Of a stretch of 64,000 nt of DNA, positions 18,113 to 30,100 are shown piece after piece. Position numbers and translations under genes: made by a program. Location: positions 1-64,000 of the forward strand of contig NZ_LQOM01000015.1 of NCBI RefSeq assembly GCF_002101595.1, given 5' to 3'. The notes under the pieces are model-generated. The model did not search any database. It was not told the origin of the DNA and was given only the letters and a program-made list of their open reading frames with translations. This DNA is from Mycobacterium celatum. GTDB lineage: Bacteria > Actinomycetota > Actinomycetes > Mycobacteriales > Mycobacteriaceae. Position 1 is the first letter of the stretch. Every line of letters starts with the position of its first letter.

Positions 18113-20604
18113 TCAGGCACGCAAGACAGCGCCGACACGCTCGGCGGCGTGGCGCACCGCCTCGTCGCGCGCCGCGCTGGCCTCGTCCTCGGTCAGCGTG
18201 CGATCCAGCGCCCGGAACCGCAACGCAAACGTCAGTGATTTGCGGTGCTCCCCGATCTGCGGGCCGACGTAGACGTCGAACAGCCGGATGTCCTCCAGCA
18301 GCTCACCGGCCCCGTCGCGGACTGCGTCCATCACCGCCTGCGCCGGGACATCCGCGGCGACTACCAGGCTGACGTCCTGGAACACCGCAGGAAACGGCGA
18401 GACCCGCGGCGCCGGCAGCGTCTCGGTGATCGGCACGGCGTCGAGGTTCAACTCCATTGCGCAGGTGCCTTTCGGCAGGCCGGACCGTTCGATCACCGCC
18501 GGATGCAGCTGGCCGGCATGCCCGATGACGGTGTCGCCGACGAGCACCTCGGCGCAGCGGCCCGGATGCCACGGCAGGTACCGGGCGGCTCGCAACACCA
18601 CCTCGACCCCACTGGCGCGGGCGACGATCCGCACCGCCTCGAACGCATCGGCGGCTTCCACGGGCCGGCCGGGGCCCCAGGGTCCGCGGGGTTCGCGCAG
18701 GCCGGCCAGCACTGCGGCGACGTGCTGCGGCTGCCGCGGCAGCGACGCGTCCAGCTGCGCGATCTCGTCGTCGGTGGGACGGCGGTCCACCGGGATGGGC
18801 TCGACGCCGCGGGTGTGCTCGGTCGGCTGGACCACCTGCGCGATCGAGTACAGTGCCGCGTCGACGAGACCGCGGGATACATTGCGCGCCAACGCTTCCA
18901 GCAGGCCGGGCAGCAGCGTGGTGGCCAGGTGCGGGCGGTCAGCCTCCAGCGGGTTGAGCACCTGGGTGGTGTTGCGGCGCGGGTCGCCGGCGGGAAGCCC
19001 CCAGGCGTCGAACACGCCGGCGGGCAGGAACGGAGAAGTGAGGACCTCGACGTAGCCGGACAGCGCCAGCGACTTGCCGACGGCGCGCCGGCGCTGCTGC
19101 CTAGCAGTGAGGCCCCGGCCCGCCGGCGCCGACGGCAGCACCGACGGGATGATGTCCAGCCCCTCCAGCCGCAGCACCTCCTCGACCAGGTCGGCGGGTT
19201 GCAGCAGGTCGGGACGCCAACTCGGCGGCGTCACGGTCAACACGTCATCGCCGGTCACCGCCGCGCCGATCTGGGTCAGCCGTCGCGCGGTGGTGCCGCC
19301 CGGGTACCGGACCCCGGCCGTACGGTCCGGCAGGTCGGTGGCGATCCGGATCGGCGGCAGTGACCAGTCGTCGCGGGGCGGGTCGCCACGCCAATCGGTC
19401 AGCGTCGGGGACACCGTGCCGCCGGCGATCTCGGCCAGCAGCACCGCGCAGCGGTCCAGCGCGGCCACCGAGATCGCCGGGTCGACCGCGCGCTCGTAGC
19501 GGCGGGCGGCCTCGCTGGGCAGGTGCAGCCGCCGCTGAGTGCGCGACACCGCGGCGGGATCCCACACGGCGGCCTCAAGCAGCACGTCGGTGGAGTCGTC
19601 GCGCATCTCGGTGCTGCCCGACCCCATCACGCCGCCGATCGCGGCGGTCGCGACCTCGTCGACGATCAGCACGTCCGCCGGGCTGAGCCGCCGCTCGATG
19701 TCGTCGAGAGTGACCACGGTCTCGTCGGGCCGAGCGAACCGCACGTCGAAGCCACCGGTGATCCGTTTGAGGTCGTGGGCGTGCATCGGGTGCCCGAGCT
19801 CGAGCATCACATAGTTGGTCGCGTCGACGGCCGGTGAGATCGCCCGGATACCGGACAGCAGCAGCCGCCGCTGCAGCCACCAGGGCGACACCGCGGCGGG
19901 GTCGATCCCGGTGACCGGCCGCAGGGCGAACCTTCGCACCCCGGTGTCGGGCTGCACGGTCAAAGGCCAGGCTTCGCCGTCGACCGGCAATGGCGGCACC
20001 ACATCGCTCGAGGCGGGGTCGACGAAGTCCAGGTCGTAGGCGCAGGCGATCTCGCGGGCCAGGCCGCGCACCGACATGCAGTAGCCGCGGTCGGGGGTGA
20101 TCGCCAGGTGGAATACGACGTCGTCGAAACCGAGCACCGCAATGCCGTCGTCGCCGGGCCGGGCGGTGTCAGGCGGCAGCACCAGGATGCCGGAATGGTC
20201 TGCGCCCAAACCGAGTTCGGCCGTCGAACAGATCATTCCCTCGGACGTGCGGCCGTAGGTCTTGCGCGTGGTGATCGTGAAGTCGCCGGGCAGAACGGTG
20301 CCGGGCAGCGCCACCGCCACCAGGTCATTGACCGCGAAATTGGTTGCACCACAGATGATTTCGCGCAGCTTGTCCTCGCCGACGTCGACCAGGCAGGCGC
20401 GGATCGGCTTCTTGAATTCGGTGAGCTCGTCAATCTCCGCCACCCGACCGACGGTGAGCGGACCGCTGACCGGGCCGAGCCGAATCACTTCCTCCACCTC
20501 GTGGCCGATGCGCAGCAGCGTCTGCTCGAGCTCGTCGGCGGGCACATCCCAGTCCGGGGCGCCGCGCGCGACAACCTCACGCAGCCAGCTGTACGGAACG
20601 CGCA

Positions 20605-20605
<1 letters not shown>
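18113..20605 (-). CDS. pheT: Phenylalanyl-tRNA synthetase beta subunit
   Basis: An 830-residue subunit of the (alpha-beta)2 enzyme. Domains in order: tRNA-binding EMAP-like domain (about 40-150), B3/B4 editing domain (about 210-390), B5 domain, a catalytic-like core, and the C-terminal anticodon-binding FDX-ACB domain (from about 735, [14 protein letters not shown]). Its ATG shares one base with the pheS stop codon (TGATG), so the two subunits are translationally coupled. Confidence 0.97.
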
Positions 20606-21687
<1,082 letters not shown>

Positions 21688-21715
21688 TTACGACACGGGT
21701 GTGACGCAAGTGATG

Positions 21716-21721
21716 ATCATA
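21716..21721 (-). promoter_or_regulatory. Candidate pheST -10 element
   Basis: The minus strand carries TATGAT about 60 bp upstream of the pheS start, in a 120-bp gap after the membrane-protein gene. No clear -35 hexamer is visible. A perfect GC palindrome (CCGCCGCGCGGCGG, 21741-21754) just upstream could end the preceding transcript. Confidence 0.4.
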
Positions 21722-21777
21722 GGTGATCGACTTACGGGGACCGCCGCGCGGCGGAATCGTCAGGCGCTCAGCGCGGG

Positions 21778-22566
21778 CTACAATGCAGGGGCGCGCAGCG
21801 GTCGGCGCATCTGGCGGTACCGGACAGCCCCGTCGGCCACCAAGGCACCCAGCGCGCCGACGCCGGCACCGGCGACCGCCGACCACGGGGTATGGGCCAG
21901 CAGCAAAAACCCGAACGCCGCCGCCACAGTCAGCAGCGCGTAGCGCAACGGCGTCCACGCGGACGGAGCCGGCCGCCCGAACCGGGCGGCGACCAGCATG
22001 CCCAACACCAGCGCGACCGCGTGACCGGCATCGGTGAACTCCGCGCCGATGGCCGCGGCCGCCACACCGGCCGGAACCCACCAGCAGATCCACACCGGAC
22101 GCCACCGCGACGGGACGGCGGCGGTCAGCGCGCCCAGCACGGCGACGGCGCCGTAACTCATGCCGACGTCGCTGGCGCGTGCGATCGACAACGGCAGCCA
22201 GCCCAGTTCGATCGCACCGGTCAGGCCGGCGGCGACCAGAAGCGTCGCACCGATGTGCCCGGTGACGAACACCACCGCCGTCCGTCCGCTGTGCCAGATC
22301 AGCTCGGCCAGGGCGAGCAGGCACACCAGACCGGGCAGCCACACGTACATGGGACCGGCGTCGGTGACGAATGCGCTGCCGAACAGGGTGCCCAGGTGCC
22401 CGTGCGCCAGATTGTGCACGTTCGTGCTGGCGTTGCGTATGACCTGCTGTTGCACCTGCGGACCGAGAATCAAAAGCGTGATGGACACCGCTGCCAGAGT
22501 TGCTGCGTAACCGACCGTGAGCCGCACCCGGGCAAGCCGGGACAGTATGTCGAAAATCATCGGCAT
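21778..22566 (-). CDS. Rhomboid-like integral membrane protein (Rv1648 type)
   Basis: A 262-residue polytopic protein with about seven hydrophobic helices: an N-terminal segment (residues 15-36), VWLPGLVCLLALAELIW, VVFVTGHIGATLLVAAGL and others to about residue 245. The arrangement WHSG...GHIGATL and the helix with GHAVALVLGM resemble catalytically unproven rhomboid-like proteins; no canonical GxSx/H dyad can be assigned with certainty. It lies directly between the cyclase gene (3 bp gap) and pheS. Function unknown. Confidence 0.75.
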   Translation of the reverse strand: MPMIFDILSRLARVRLTVGYAATLAAVSITLLILGPQVQQQVIRNASTNVHNLAHGHLGTLFGSAFVTDAGPMYVWLPGLVCLLALAELIWHSGRTAVVFVTGHIGATLLVAAGLTGAIELGWLPLSIARASDVGMSYGAVAVLGALTAAVPSRWRPVWICWWVPAGVAAAAIGAEFTDAGHAVALVLGMLVAARFGRPAPSAWTPLRYALLTVAAAFGFLLLAHTPWSAVAGAGVGALGALVADGAVRYRQMRRPLRAPAL

Positions 22567-22569
22567 CTA

Positions 22570-23493
22570 CTATGCCTGCGGATCGTCGTCCGATGCCTCG
22601 TCGGCACCTGACAAATCCCTGGCAGTTTTTAGTCGGTAGATGGCCAAGTCCGGCGGAAGCCCGGGCGTTTTGGCGCCGAACATCGGCCGGTGCATCCGCT
22701 TGGCGACCACTCCCAACGCGTCCAAATCGGACTGCGCCAGCTGATCGAGAGTGGTTCCGGAGACCATGATGCCGCCCTTGGTGGCGCGTTCCATCACGCG
22801 TGCCGCGATGTTGACGTCGACACCGAGCCAGTCAGAGGCCAGCCGCTGCGGCCGCCCGGTGTGGATGCCGACCCGCATGCGTGGCCGATACCCGTTCACC
22901 TCAACCGACTTCACGGCGCGCTGTGCGGCGCAGACCGCGTTGACCGCGACAAGCGGATCGGCGAATACCGCCATGATGCCGTCGCCCATCCGCTTGACGA
23001 TGTGGCCGCCAGCGTCGAGCAACGGCGGTTCGACGGCCCGGGCAACCCGCCGCAACAGCGTCAGCGTCGCGTCGTCACCGGCCTGCAGAGACCACGACGA
23101 GAACCCCACCAGGTCGGTGAACACCAGCGTTACCTCGGGGTTGGCCGGGCGTCGGGAAACCGCCTCGGTCAACGCCTGCCACACCTGCAGCGCGCCGAGC
23201 CCAAACTGGCGCGAGGCGCCCTCGCGGTCGAGGAGGCGATCCGCCGCGCGGGCGGCGGCGCGCGGACCGCCCTCACCGGCGGTGGACAGTGGATCGCCGA
23301 ACTCGGGGTCGCCGGGCAGCACGCGCCTCGCTCGCCGGATCAGGTCGACGACGCCCGGGCTCTGGTTGCGTTCGCGCAGCCACTCCGCCGCCCCGCGGAT
23401 CGACACGGGGGAACGTTTCTTGGCTGCATACGGTGCCGGCGCGGTCGCCGTTTGCTCGGGCTCGCCGGACGCCGGAGGGGACCCGAGTTCCAC
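22570..23493 (-). CDS. Class III adenylate cyclase (Rv1647 type)
   Basis: A 307-residue soluble cyclase. The catalytic domain (about 118-290) has metal-binding Asp127 in FTDLVGF and Asp171 in KRMGDGIMAVF, substrate Lys167, and DWLGVDVNIAARV with Asn228 and Arg232 as transition-state residues. The N-terminal 115 residues are helical and probably regulatory. GTG at 23493 has no Shine-Dalgarno; TACCCT lies 7 nt upstream, so the mRNA may be leaderless. It produces cAMP; the signal is unknown. Confidence 0.88.
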   Translation of the reverse strand: MELGSPPASGEPEQTATAPAPYAAKKRSPVSIRGAAEWLRERNQSPGVVDLIRRARRVLPGDPEFGDPLSTAGEGGPRAAARAADRLLDREGASRQFGLGALQVWQALTEAVSRRPANPEVTLVFTDLVGFSSWSLQAGDDATLTLLRRVARAVEPPLLDAGGHIVKRMGDGIMAVFADPLVAVNAVCAAQRAVKSVEVNGYRPRMRVGIHTGRPQRLASDWLGVDVNIAARVMERATKGGIMVSGTTLDQLAQSDLDALGVVAKRMHRPMFGAKTPGLPPDLAIYRLKTARDLSGADEASDDDPQA

Positions 23494-23642
23494 GTGACCC
23501 AGGGTATGTGCTGCCGTGAGCGGCGGGCAACGACCGGCGTGGTGGCATGCGCCACCCTGGGCAACGAATTGCCTGATCACGCGCACGCATCGAGGGGGCC
23601 GACGCCCGGTAACACGACCGCGCGGCCCACCCCGAAATCATA

Positions 23643-23658
23643 GACAACATACGTTGTC
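23643..23658. promoter_or_regulatory. Palindromic operator candidate GACAACATACGTTGTC
   Basis: A 16-bp near-perfect palindrome with 6-bp arms (GACAAC/GTTGTC), located 10 bp before the GTG at 23668 and about 40-55 bp before the ATG start of the MpaB-like gene. The form is that of a TetR-family operator, but no TetR gene is adjacent, so the regulator would be encoded elsewhere. Confidence 0.45.
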
Positions 23659-23697
23659 AGCCTTATCGTGGAGTTCACCAGGACCCCGGAGGCCATG

Positions 23698-24762
23698 ATG
23701 ACACCGACGTTGATGCCGTCCGCCGAACCCCGGCCCGTCGCAGCCGCCAAGCGTAAGTCCGCCACGGCCCAGCCGCTCGGGCCGGAGTCGCTCACCTGGA
23801 AGTATTTCGGCGACCTGCGCACCGGAATGATGGGCGTCTGGATCGGCGCGATCCAGAACATGTATCCGGAGCTGGGCGCCGGCGTCGAGGAGCATTCGAT
23901 CCTGCTGCGCGAACCGCTGCAACGGGTGGCCCGCTCGGTGTACCCGATCATGGGCGTGGTCTACGACGGCGACCGGGCCGCCCAGACCGGCGAGCAGATC
24001 AAGCAGTACCACCACACGATCAAAGGCGTCGACGCCGCGGGCCGGCGCTACCACGCGCTGAACCCCGAAACCTTCTACTGGGCGCACGCGACGTTCTTCA
24101 TGCTGGTGATCAAGGTGGCCGAGTACTTCTGCGGCGGGCTGACCGAGGCCGAAAAGCGGCAGTTGTTCGACGAGCATGTGCAGTGGTACCGCATGTACGG
24201 GATGAGCATGCGGCCGGTGCCCAAGTCGTGGGAGGAGTTTCAGGAGTACTGGGACCGGGTGTGTCGCGAGGAGCTGGAAATCAACCAGGCCACGCTGGAC
24301 ATCTTCAACATCCGGATCCCCAAGCCGAAGTTCGTGCTGATGCCCACACCGCTCTGGGACCAGTTGTTCAAGCCGCTGTCGGCCGGGCAGCGCTGGATCG
24401 CGGCCGGGCTGTTCGATCCGCCCGTTCGGGAAAAGGCGGGCATGCGCTGGACACCGGGTGACGAGGTGCTGTTGCGGCTGTTCGGCAAAGTAGTCGAGTT
24501 GGCGTTTCTGGCGGTTCCTGACGAGATCCGGCTCCATCCGCGCGCGCTGGCCGCCTACCGGCGGGCGGAAGGCCGAATTCCCGCCGACGCGCCGCTGGTG
24601 GAGGCCCCGCGATTCATGGCGCCGCCGCGGGACCGCCGCGGACTGCCGATGCACTACTTCCCGCCCCGGCGAACGATCTTCGAACGTGCCGGGTCACTGG
24701 TTCACACCACCTTCTCGCTGGCCGGTCTGCGCCCGGCCCGAGGCCGGGGGAAGGCCGCCTGA
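23698..24762 (+). CDS. DUF2236 / MpaB-like oxygenase family protein (Rv1645c type)
   Basis: A 354-residue protein of the DUF2236 family, which includes rubber oxygenase Lcp and ER-bound oxygenase MpaB. Family features are WKYFGDLRTGMMGVW near the N terminus, REPLQRVARSVYPI, and the core RYHALNPETFYWAHATFFM with the conserved His. I chose the ATG at 23698 because GGAGG lies 6 nt upstream; ATG 23695 and GTG 23668 are in frame. The substrate is unknown. A heme-dependent oxygenase role is only inferred from the family. Confidence 0.85.
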   Translation: MTPTLMPSAEPRPVAAAKRKSATAQPLGPESLTWKYFGDLRTGMMGVWIGAIQNMYPELGAGVEEHSILLREPLQRVARSVYPIMGVVYDGDRAAQTGEQIKQYHHTIKGVDAAGRRYHALNPETFYWAHATFFMLVIKVAEYFCGGLTEAEKRQLFDEHVQWYRMYGMSMRPVPKSWEEFQEYWDRVCREELEINQATLDIFNIRIPKPKFVLMPTPLWDQLFKPLSAGQRWIAAGLFDPPVREKAGMRWTPGDEVLLRLFGKVVELAFLAVPDEIRLHPRALAAYRRAEGRIPADAPLVEAPRFMAPPRDRRGLPMHYFPPRRTIFERAGSLVHTTFSLAGLRPARGRGKAA

Positions 24763-24776
24763 GCTACGTCGATGGC

Positions 24777-24820
24777 GGCGACCCGCCGCGCCCGGCTTCG
24801 CCGCGCTTGCGATCGCCGCT
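24777..24820. repeat. Dispersed copy of the 56-bp repeat
   Basis: This 44-bp segment matches the 3' part of the tandem unit at 7684-7795 at 38 positions, ending in the same GCGATCGCCGCT. It fills the gap between two convergent genes and includes the last bases of the tsnR stop codon. The outer ends (GGCGGCGA/TCGCCGCT) are inverted, so it can fold and may serve as a bidirectional terminator. Confidence 0.75.
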
Positions 24821-25586
24821 AGAGCGCCCGTGCGCTCTGGTAAAGGCAAATCGCCGCGGCCGCAGCCACGTTGAGGCTCTGCGCGCCGCCGGACATCGGA
24901 ATCCGCACCCGGTGATCAGCGAGCCGGGCCACCTGAGCCGACAGACCGTGGGACTCCGTCCCGAACAACCACGCCGTCGGTGTGGTGAGATCGGCTTCGT
25001 CCAGGGCTAATTCGCCGTCCAACGTGGTGGCCAGCACCTGCAGGCCCGCACCGCGCAGCGCAGCCACGGCGGCGCCGACATCCGGTGCGACGACAACGGA
25101 AACCGAGAAAATACTTCCGGCCGAGGCACGCAAACACTTGCCGTTGTAGGGGTCGACGCTGTGCCCACCGAGGATCACCCCCGCGGCGCCCATCGCGTCG
25201 GCGATACGAATCAGGGTGCCCGCGTTGCCCGGTTCGCTGATGTCGACCGCGACGGCGATCAACCGGGGCGCGCCGGCCAGCACGTCGTCGAGGCTCGCGG
25301 CCGGCATCTCACAGACTGCGACCAGGCCCGCCGGAGTCACCGTGTCGGACAAAGCCTTTGCCGCGCGCTCAGTCACCAGGTACACCGGAGCATCCTGGCG
25401 CTTGAGCAGCCCGTCGTACCGCTGCGCTGCAGATTCGGTGGCGAAGAGATCTCGGATCAGGCCGCGCCGGGACGCCGTCTCGACAAGGTGCGCGCCTTCC
25501 ACCAGAAACCGCCGGGTGCGGCGGCGCATGACGTTCCGATGCAGCTTGACCGCCGCGACCACGCGGGCCGAGCGTTCGGTGAGCAC
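24819..25586 (-). CDS. tsnR: SpoU/TrmH family RNA methyltransferase (TsnR-like)
   Basis: A 255-residue SPOUT methyltransferase acting on rRNA or tRNA 2'-OH. An N-terminal substrate-binding domain (FLVEGAHLVETA) precedes the knotted domain with motif 1 SEPGNAGTLIRIADAMG, motif 2 WLFGTESHGLS and motif 3 IPMSGGAQSLNVAAAAAICLY. GTG at 25586 (VLTERSAR) starts 14 bp after the rplT stop; the longer frame overlaps rplT. Despite the historic name, thiostrepton resistance should not be assumed. Confidence 0.9.
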   Translation of the reverse strand: MLTERSARVVAAVKLHRNVMRRRTRRFLVEGAHLVETASRRGLIRDLFATESAAQRYDGLLKRQDAPVYLVTERAAKALSDTVTPAGLVAVCEMPAASLDDVLAGAPRLIAVAVDISEPGNAGTLIRIADAMGAAGVILGGHSVDPYNGKCLRASAGSIFSVSVVVAPDVGAAVAALRGAGLQVLATTLDGELALDEADLTTPTAWLFGTESHGLSAQVARLADHRVRIPMSGGAQSLNVAAAAAICLYQSARAL

Positions 25587-25599
25587 CGGGTCAACCGGC

Positions 25600-25989
25600 T
25601 TAAGCCGCCTCTCCGGACGGAGCGTTGACGTCCTCGGGCAGCGCGGCACGTGCGACGTCGACCAGTGCGGTGAACGCGGCAGGATCGCTCACCGCGATTT
25701 CGGCCAGGTTCTTGCGATCGACCTCGACACCGGCGGCCTTGAGGCCCTGGATCAGCCGGTTGTAGGTGATGTCGTTGGCGCGCGCAGCCGCGTTGATCCT
25801 CGAGATCCACAGCTTGCGGAACTCACCCTTGCGCGCACGGCGGTCGCGGAAGGCGTAGTTCAGTGAATGTAGTTGCTGCTCTTTGGCTTTGCGGTAGAGC
25901 CGAGAGCGCTGGCCGCGATAGCCTCGCGAGGCCTTCAGGACGGTGCGCCGCTTCTTCTGGGCGTTGACTGCCCGCTTCACGCGTGCCAT
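25600..25989 (-). CDS. rplT: 50S ribosomal protein L20
   Basis: A 129-residue L20 with the basic N terminus [20 protein letters not shown] and the helical core [20 protein letters not shown]. It is required for early 50S assembly. It follows rpmI by 32 bp within the infC-rpmI-rplT operon. In some bacteria L20 represses this operon by binding its leader; whether that happens here is not known. Confidence 0.98.
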   Translation of the reverse strand: MARVKRAVNAQKKRRTVLKASRGYRGQRSRLYRKAKEQQLHSLNYAFRDRRARKGEFRKLWISRINAAARANDITYNRLIQGLKAAGVEVDRKNLAEIAVSDPAAFTALVDVARAALPEDVNAPSGEAA

Positions 25990-26021
25990 GGAATGTTCCT
26001 ATCGTCGGGTGGTGGTGCCGG

Positions 26022-26216
26022 TCAGCCGTTCAGCATCTTGTTGACGCGCTTGGTGTCGTTGGCTGACACCGCGGTACGTCCCTCCAAACGGCGGGTGCGC
26101 GTGGTCGGCTTGTGCTCCAGCAAGTGCCTGCGATTCGCCTTCTGGCGCACAATCTTTCCGGTTCCGGTGCGCCGGAACCGCTTCGAGGCCCCGCTGTGGG
26201 TCTTGGCCTTGGGCAT
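26022..26216 (-). CDS. rpmI: 50S ribosomal protein L35
   Basis: A 64-residue L35: [20 protein letters not shown] followed by the [19 protein letters not shown] stretch, typical in length and composition. It lies 28 bp after infC and before rplT, the conserved bacterial order. Confidence 0.98.
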   Translation of the reverse strand: MPKAKTHSGASKRFRRTGTGKIVRQKANRRHLLEHKPTTRTRRLEGRTAVSANDTKRVNKMLNG

Positions 26217-26244
26217 GTGTCCTCAGTTCTGCTGTCTTCTGGGT

Positions 26245-26835
<591 letters not shown>

Positions 26836-27105
26836 GGGGCCTCCTGGGTTCGTTGTTCTCGGTCGCGGCCGACCCGTGTAGGAGATCCAGCGGGCGAAAC
26901 ACCACGCCACCAGCAAAAAAGCCCTGCGTAAGCAGGGCCCAGTGCCGACCGGTCGCGGACCCCTCACGGGGCCGAGCCGCCTGCGTTGTCCGCAGAACCG
27001 GCACCGCAAGGTGCCGGTGACCGGACCGTTGAGCCGATCTGGCCAACGGTGGGAGTGGGACTCCACTTGCTGTCCCTGGCGTTCGCCGGGACGGTCGCGT
27101 AGCCA
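26836..27105 (-). promoter_or_regulatory. Structured infC operon leader
   Basis: About 265 nt between the candidate promoter and the infC start hold several hairpins on the minus strand: a perfect 9-bp stem with 4-nt loop (26997-27018), a CCCC/GGGG hairpin near 26960-26972, and an intrinsic terminator at 26915-26938. This layout fits a cis-acting attenuator for translation factor and ribosomal protein genes. I cannot assign it to a named RNA family. Confidence 0.6.
26915..26938 (-). terminator. Intrinsic terminator inside the infC leader
   Basis: The minus strand reads GCCCTGC-TTAC-GCAGGGC followed by six T residues, a perfect 7-bp stem with a U6 tract. It lies about 80 nt upstream of the infC start, so it must be conditional or leaky. 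T-tract terminators are uncommon in mycobacteria, which makes this one stand out. Confidence 0.8.
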
Positions 27106-27111
27106 AGTCTA
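27106..27111 (-). promoter_or_regulatory. Candidate infC operon -10 element
   Basis: The minus strand carries TAGACT, a TAnnnT-type mycobacterial -10, with TTGACG 12 bp further upstream (too close for a standard -35). Transcription would start near 27099 and give a leader of about 265 nt. Confidence 0.4.
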
Positions 27112-27190
27112 GCAGTGCCGATGCGTCAACCCGACATGCGCGGCTTGCTGCGCAGGCGATTCGGAGTCTGAGGGAATATCCTCGCGGTCT

Positions 27191-30100
27191 GTGACACTCA
27201 CTGTGCACCGCTCCAAGAGCCGGCCAGCCTCGCGCTATCACTGGGTCCCCGCCGCCGCAGGCTGGACCGTCGGTGTGATCTCGACCTTGTCGCTGCTGGC
27301 CAGTGTGTCGCCGTTGGTGCGGTGGGCCATCAAGGTGCCCCGCGAATTCATCAACGACTACCTTTTCAACTTCCCCGACACCAGCTTCGCCTGGTCGTTC
27401 GTGCTGGCGCTGCTGGCCGCCGCGCTGACCGCACGCAAACGCATCGCCTGGTGGCTGCTGGTGCTCAACCTGCTTCTTGCCGCCGGATGGAACATCGCCG
27501 ACTTGACGACACCGGACAAGAGCGCGGTGGAGACCATCGGGGAGAACGTCGGTCTGGCCGTGCACCTGTCCGCGATCGCCCTGCTGGTGTTGGCCTACCG
27601 GGAGTTCTGGGCCAAAGTTCGCCGCGGCGCGCTCCTCAAGGCGGCGGTCACGCTGGTCGCCGGGTGGGCGGTCGGGATTGCGCTGGCCTGGGGGCTGGTC
27701 GAACTCTTTCCCGGATCGCTCAAACACGACGACCGGTTCTTCTACGTGGTCGACCGCGTCGTCGGGTTCGCGCTGGCCGGCCAGGGTTCGTTCACGGGCA
27801 GACCGCACATCTTCCTCAACGACCTGTTCGGGTTGTTCGGCGGTCTGGCGCTGATCATCGCCGCGATCGTGCTGTTCCGCTCCCAGCGCGCCGAGAACGC
27901 GCTGACCGGAGAAGACGAGTCGGCCATCCGCGGACTGCTCGAGTTGTGGGGCAAGAACGATTCGCTGGGCTACTTCGCCACCCGCCGGGACAAGTCGGTG
28001 ATCTTCGCGCCCAGTGGCCGTGCAGCGATTACCTATCGCGTCGAGGTCGGCGTCTGCCTGGCCAGCGGCGACCCGGTGGGCGACCCGAGGGCGTGGCCCC
28101 AAGTCATCGACGAGTGGCTGCAACTGTGCCAGACCTACGGCTGGGCACCCGGCGTCATGGGCGCCAGTTCCCAAGCGGCCAAAGCGTTTCGGGAAGTAGG
28201 CCTCAACGCGCTGGAGTTGGGCGACGAGGCGATCCTGCACACCGCTGACTTCAAACTGTCCGGCCCCGACATGCGTGCGGTGCGCCAGGCGGTGACACGG
28301 GCGCGCCGGGCGGGGCTGTCGGTGCGCATCCGCCGGCACCGCGACATTTCCGCCGACGAGATGGCGCAGTTGATCAAGTGCGCGGATGCCTGGCGGGACA
28401 CCGAGACCGAGCGGGGCTTCTCGATGGCCTTGGGCCGACTCGGCGACCCCGCCGACGGTGACTGTCTGCTGGTCGAGGCGCTGCACCAGCACGACCGGGT
28501 GGTGGCGATGCTCTCGCTGGTGCCGTGGGGACAAACCGGGGTTTCGCTCGATTTGATGCGGCGTTCGCCGCAGTCGCCGAACGGCACCATCGAGCTGATG
28601 GTCAGCGAGCTCGCACTGAACGCCGAACACCTTGGCATCAACCGTATTTCACTGAACTTCGCGATGTTCCGCTCCGCGTTCGAGCAGGGCGCCCAGCTCG
28701 GAGCCGGCCCGGTTGCCCGGTTGTGGCGCGGCTTGCTGGTGTTCTTCTCCCGCTGGTGGCAGTTGGAGACGCTGTACCGCTCGAACATGAAATACCAACC
28801 CGAGTGGCTGCCCCGCTACGCGTGCTACGAAGAGGCCCGGCTGATCCCGCGGGTCGGAGTGGCGTCGGTGATCGCCGAAGGCTTTCTGGTGCTGCCGTTT
28901 TCGCGGCGCAACGAGCAGCACACCGGCCATCATCCGTCCGTGCCGCCGGTCCTGGTGGAAACCGGGCTGCTGCACCACGACGGCTCGACGCCGGATGTCT
29001 CCAGCCTGCGCAAGGTCGAGGCGTCGGACGTCGACGCGCCCCGCCGGCGGCTGCCCGAACAGATGCGAGTCCGGCTTGCAAAACTGAAGAAGTTGCAGGA
29101 CAGCGGTATTGACGCTTATCCGGTGGGGCAACCGCCGAGTCATACGATCGCCCAGGCATTGGACGTCGAGGATCAGAGCACCGTGTCGGTGTCCGGCCGG
29201 GTGCTGCGGATCCGCGACTTCGGCGGTGTGCTGTTCGCGGTGTTGCGGGACTGGTCGGCCGAAATGCAGCTGCTGCTCGACAATTCGGTCCTCGAGCAAG
29301 GCCGAGCCGGGGACTTCACCACGGCGATCGACCTCGGCGACCTGGTCGAGGTGACCGGGCAGATGGGTTTCTCCAAGACCGGGACCCGGTCGCTGATCGT
29401 GCTGCGCTGGCGGTTGATCGGAAAGTGTCTGCGTCCGCTGCCCAACAAATGGACCGGCCTGGCCGACCCGGAAGCGCGGGTGCGCAGCCGCTACGTGGAC
29501 CTGGCGATCAACGCAGACTCCCGTGAACTGATAACGGCCCGCAGCAGCGTACTGCGCGCGATTCGGGAGACGTTGACCGCCAAGGGTTTTCTCGAAGTCG
29601 AAACACCGATATTGCAGCAAGTCCACGGCGGCGCCACCGCGCGCCCCTTCGTCACGCACATCAACACCTACGACCTGGATCTGTACCTGCGTATCGCGCC
29701 GGAGCTGTACCTGAAGCGGCTGTGTGTCGGTGGCGTGGAGCGAGTATTCGAACTGGGCCGCGCATTTCGCAACGAAGGTGTCGACTTCAGCCACAACCCG
29801 GAGTTCACTCTGCTGGAGGCCTACCAGGCGCACGCCGACTACCTGACGTGGGTGGACGGTTGCCGGGAGCTGATTCAGGCCGCGGCCGAAGCCGCCAACG
29901 GCGCACCGGTGGTGATGCGGCCGCGTTCAGACGGCGGGCTGGAACCGGTCGACATTTCCGGCGTATGGCCGGTCAAGACCGTGCACGAGGCGGTGTCCGA
30001 GGCGCTCGGCGAGCAGGTCGATACCGGCACCGAACTGGTCAAGCTGCGCAAGCTGTCCGACGCGGCGGGAATCCCCTACCTGCCCCGATGGGATGCCGGC

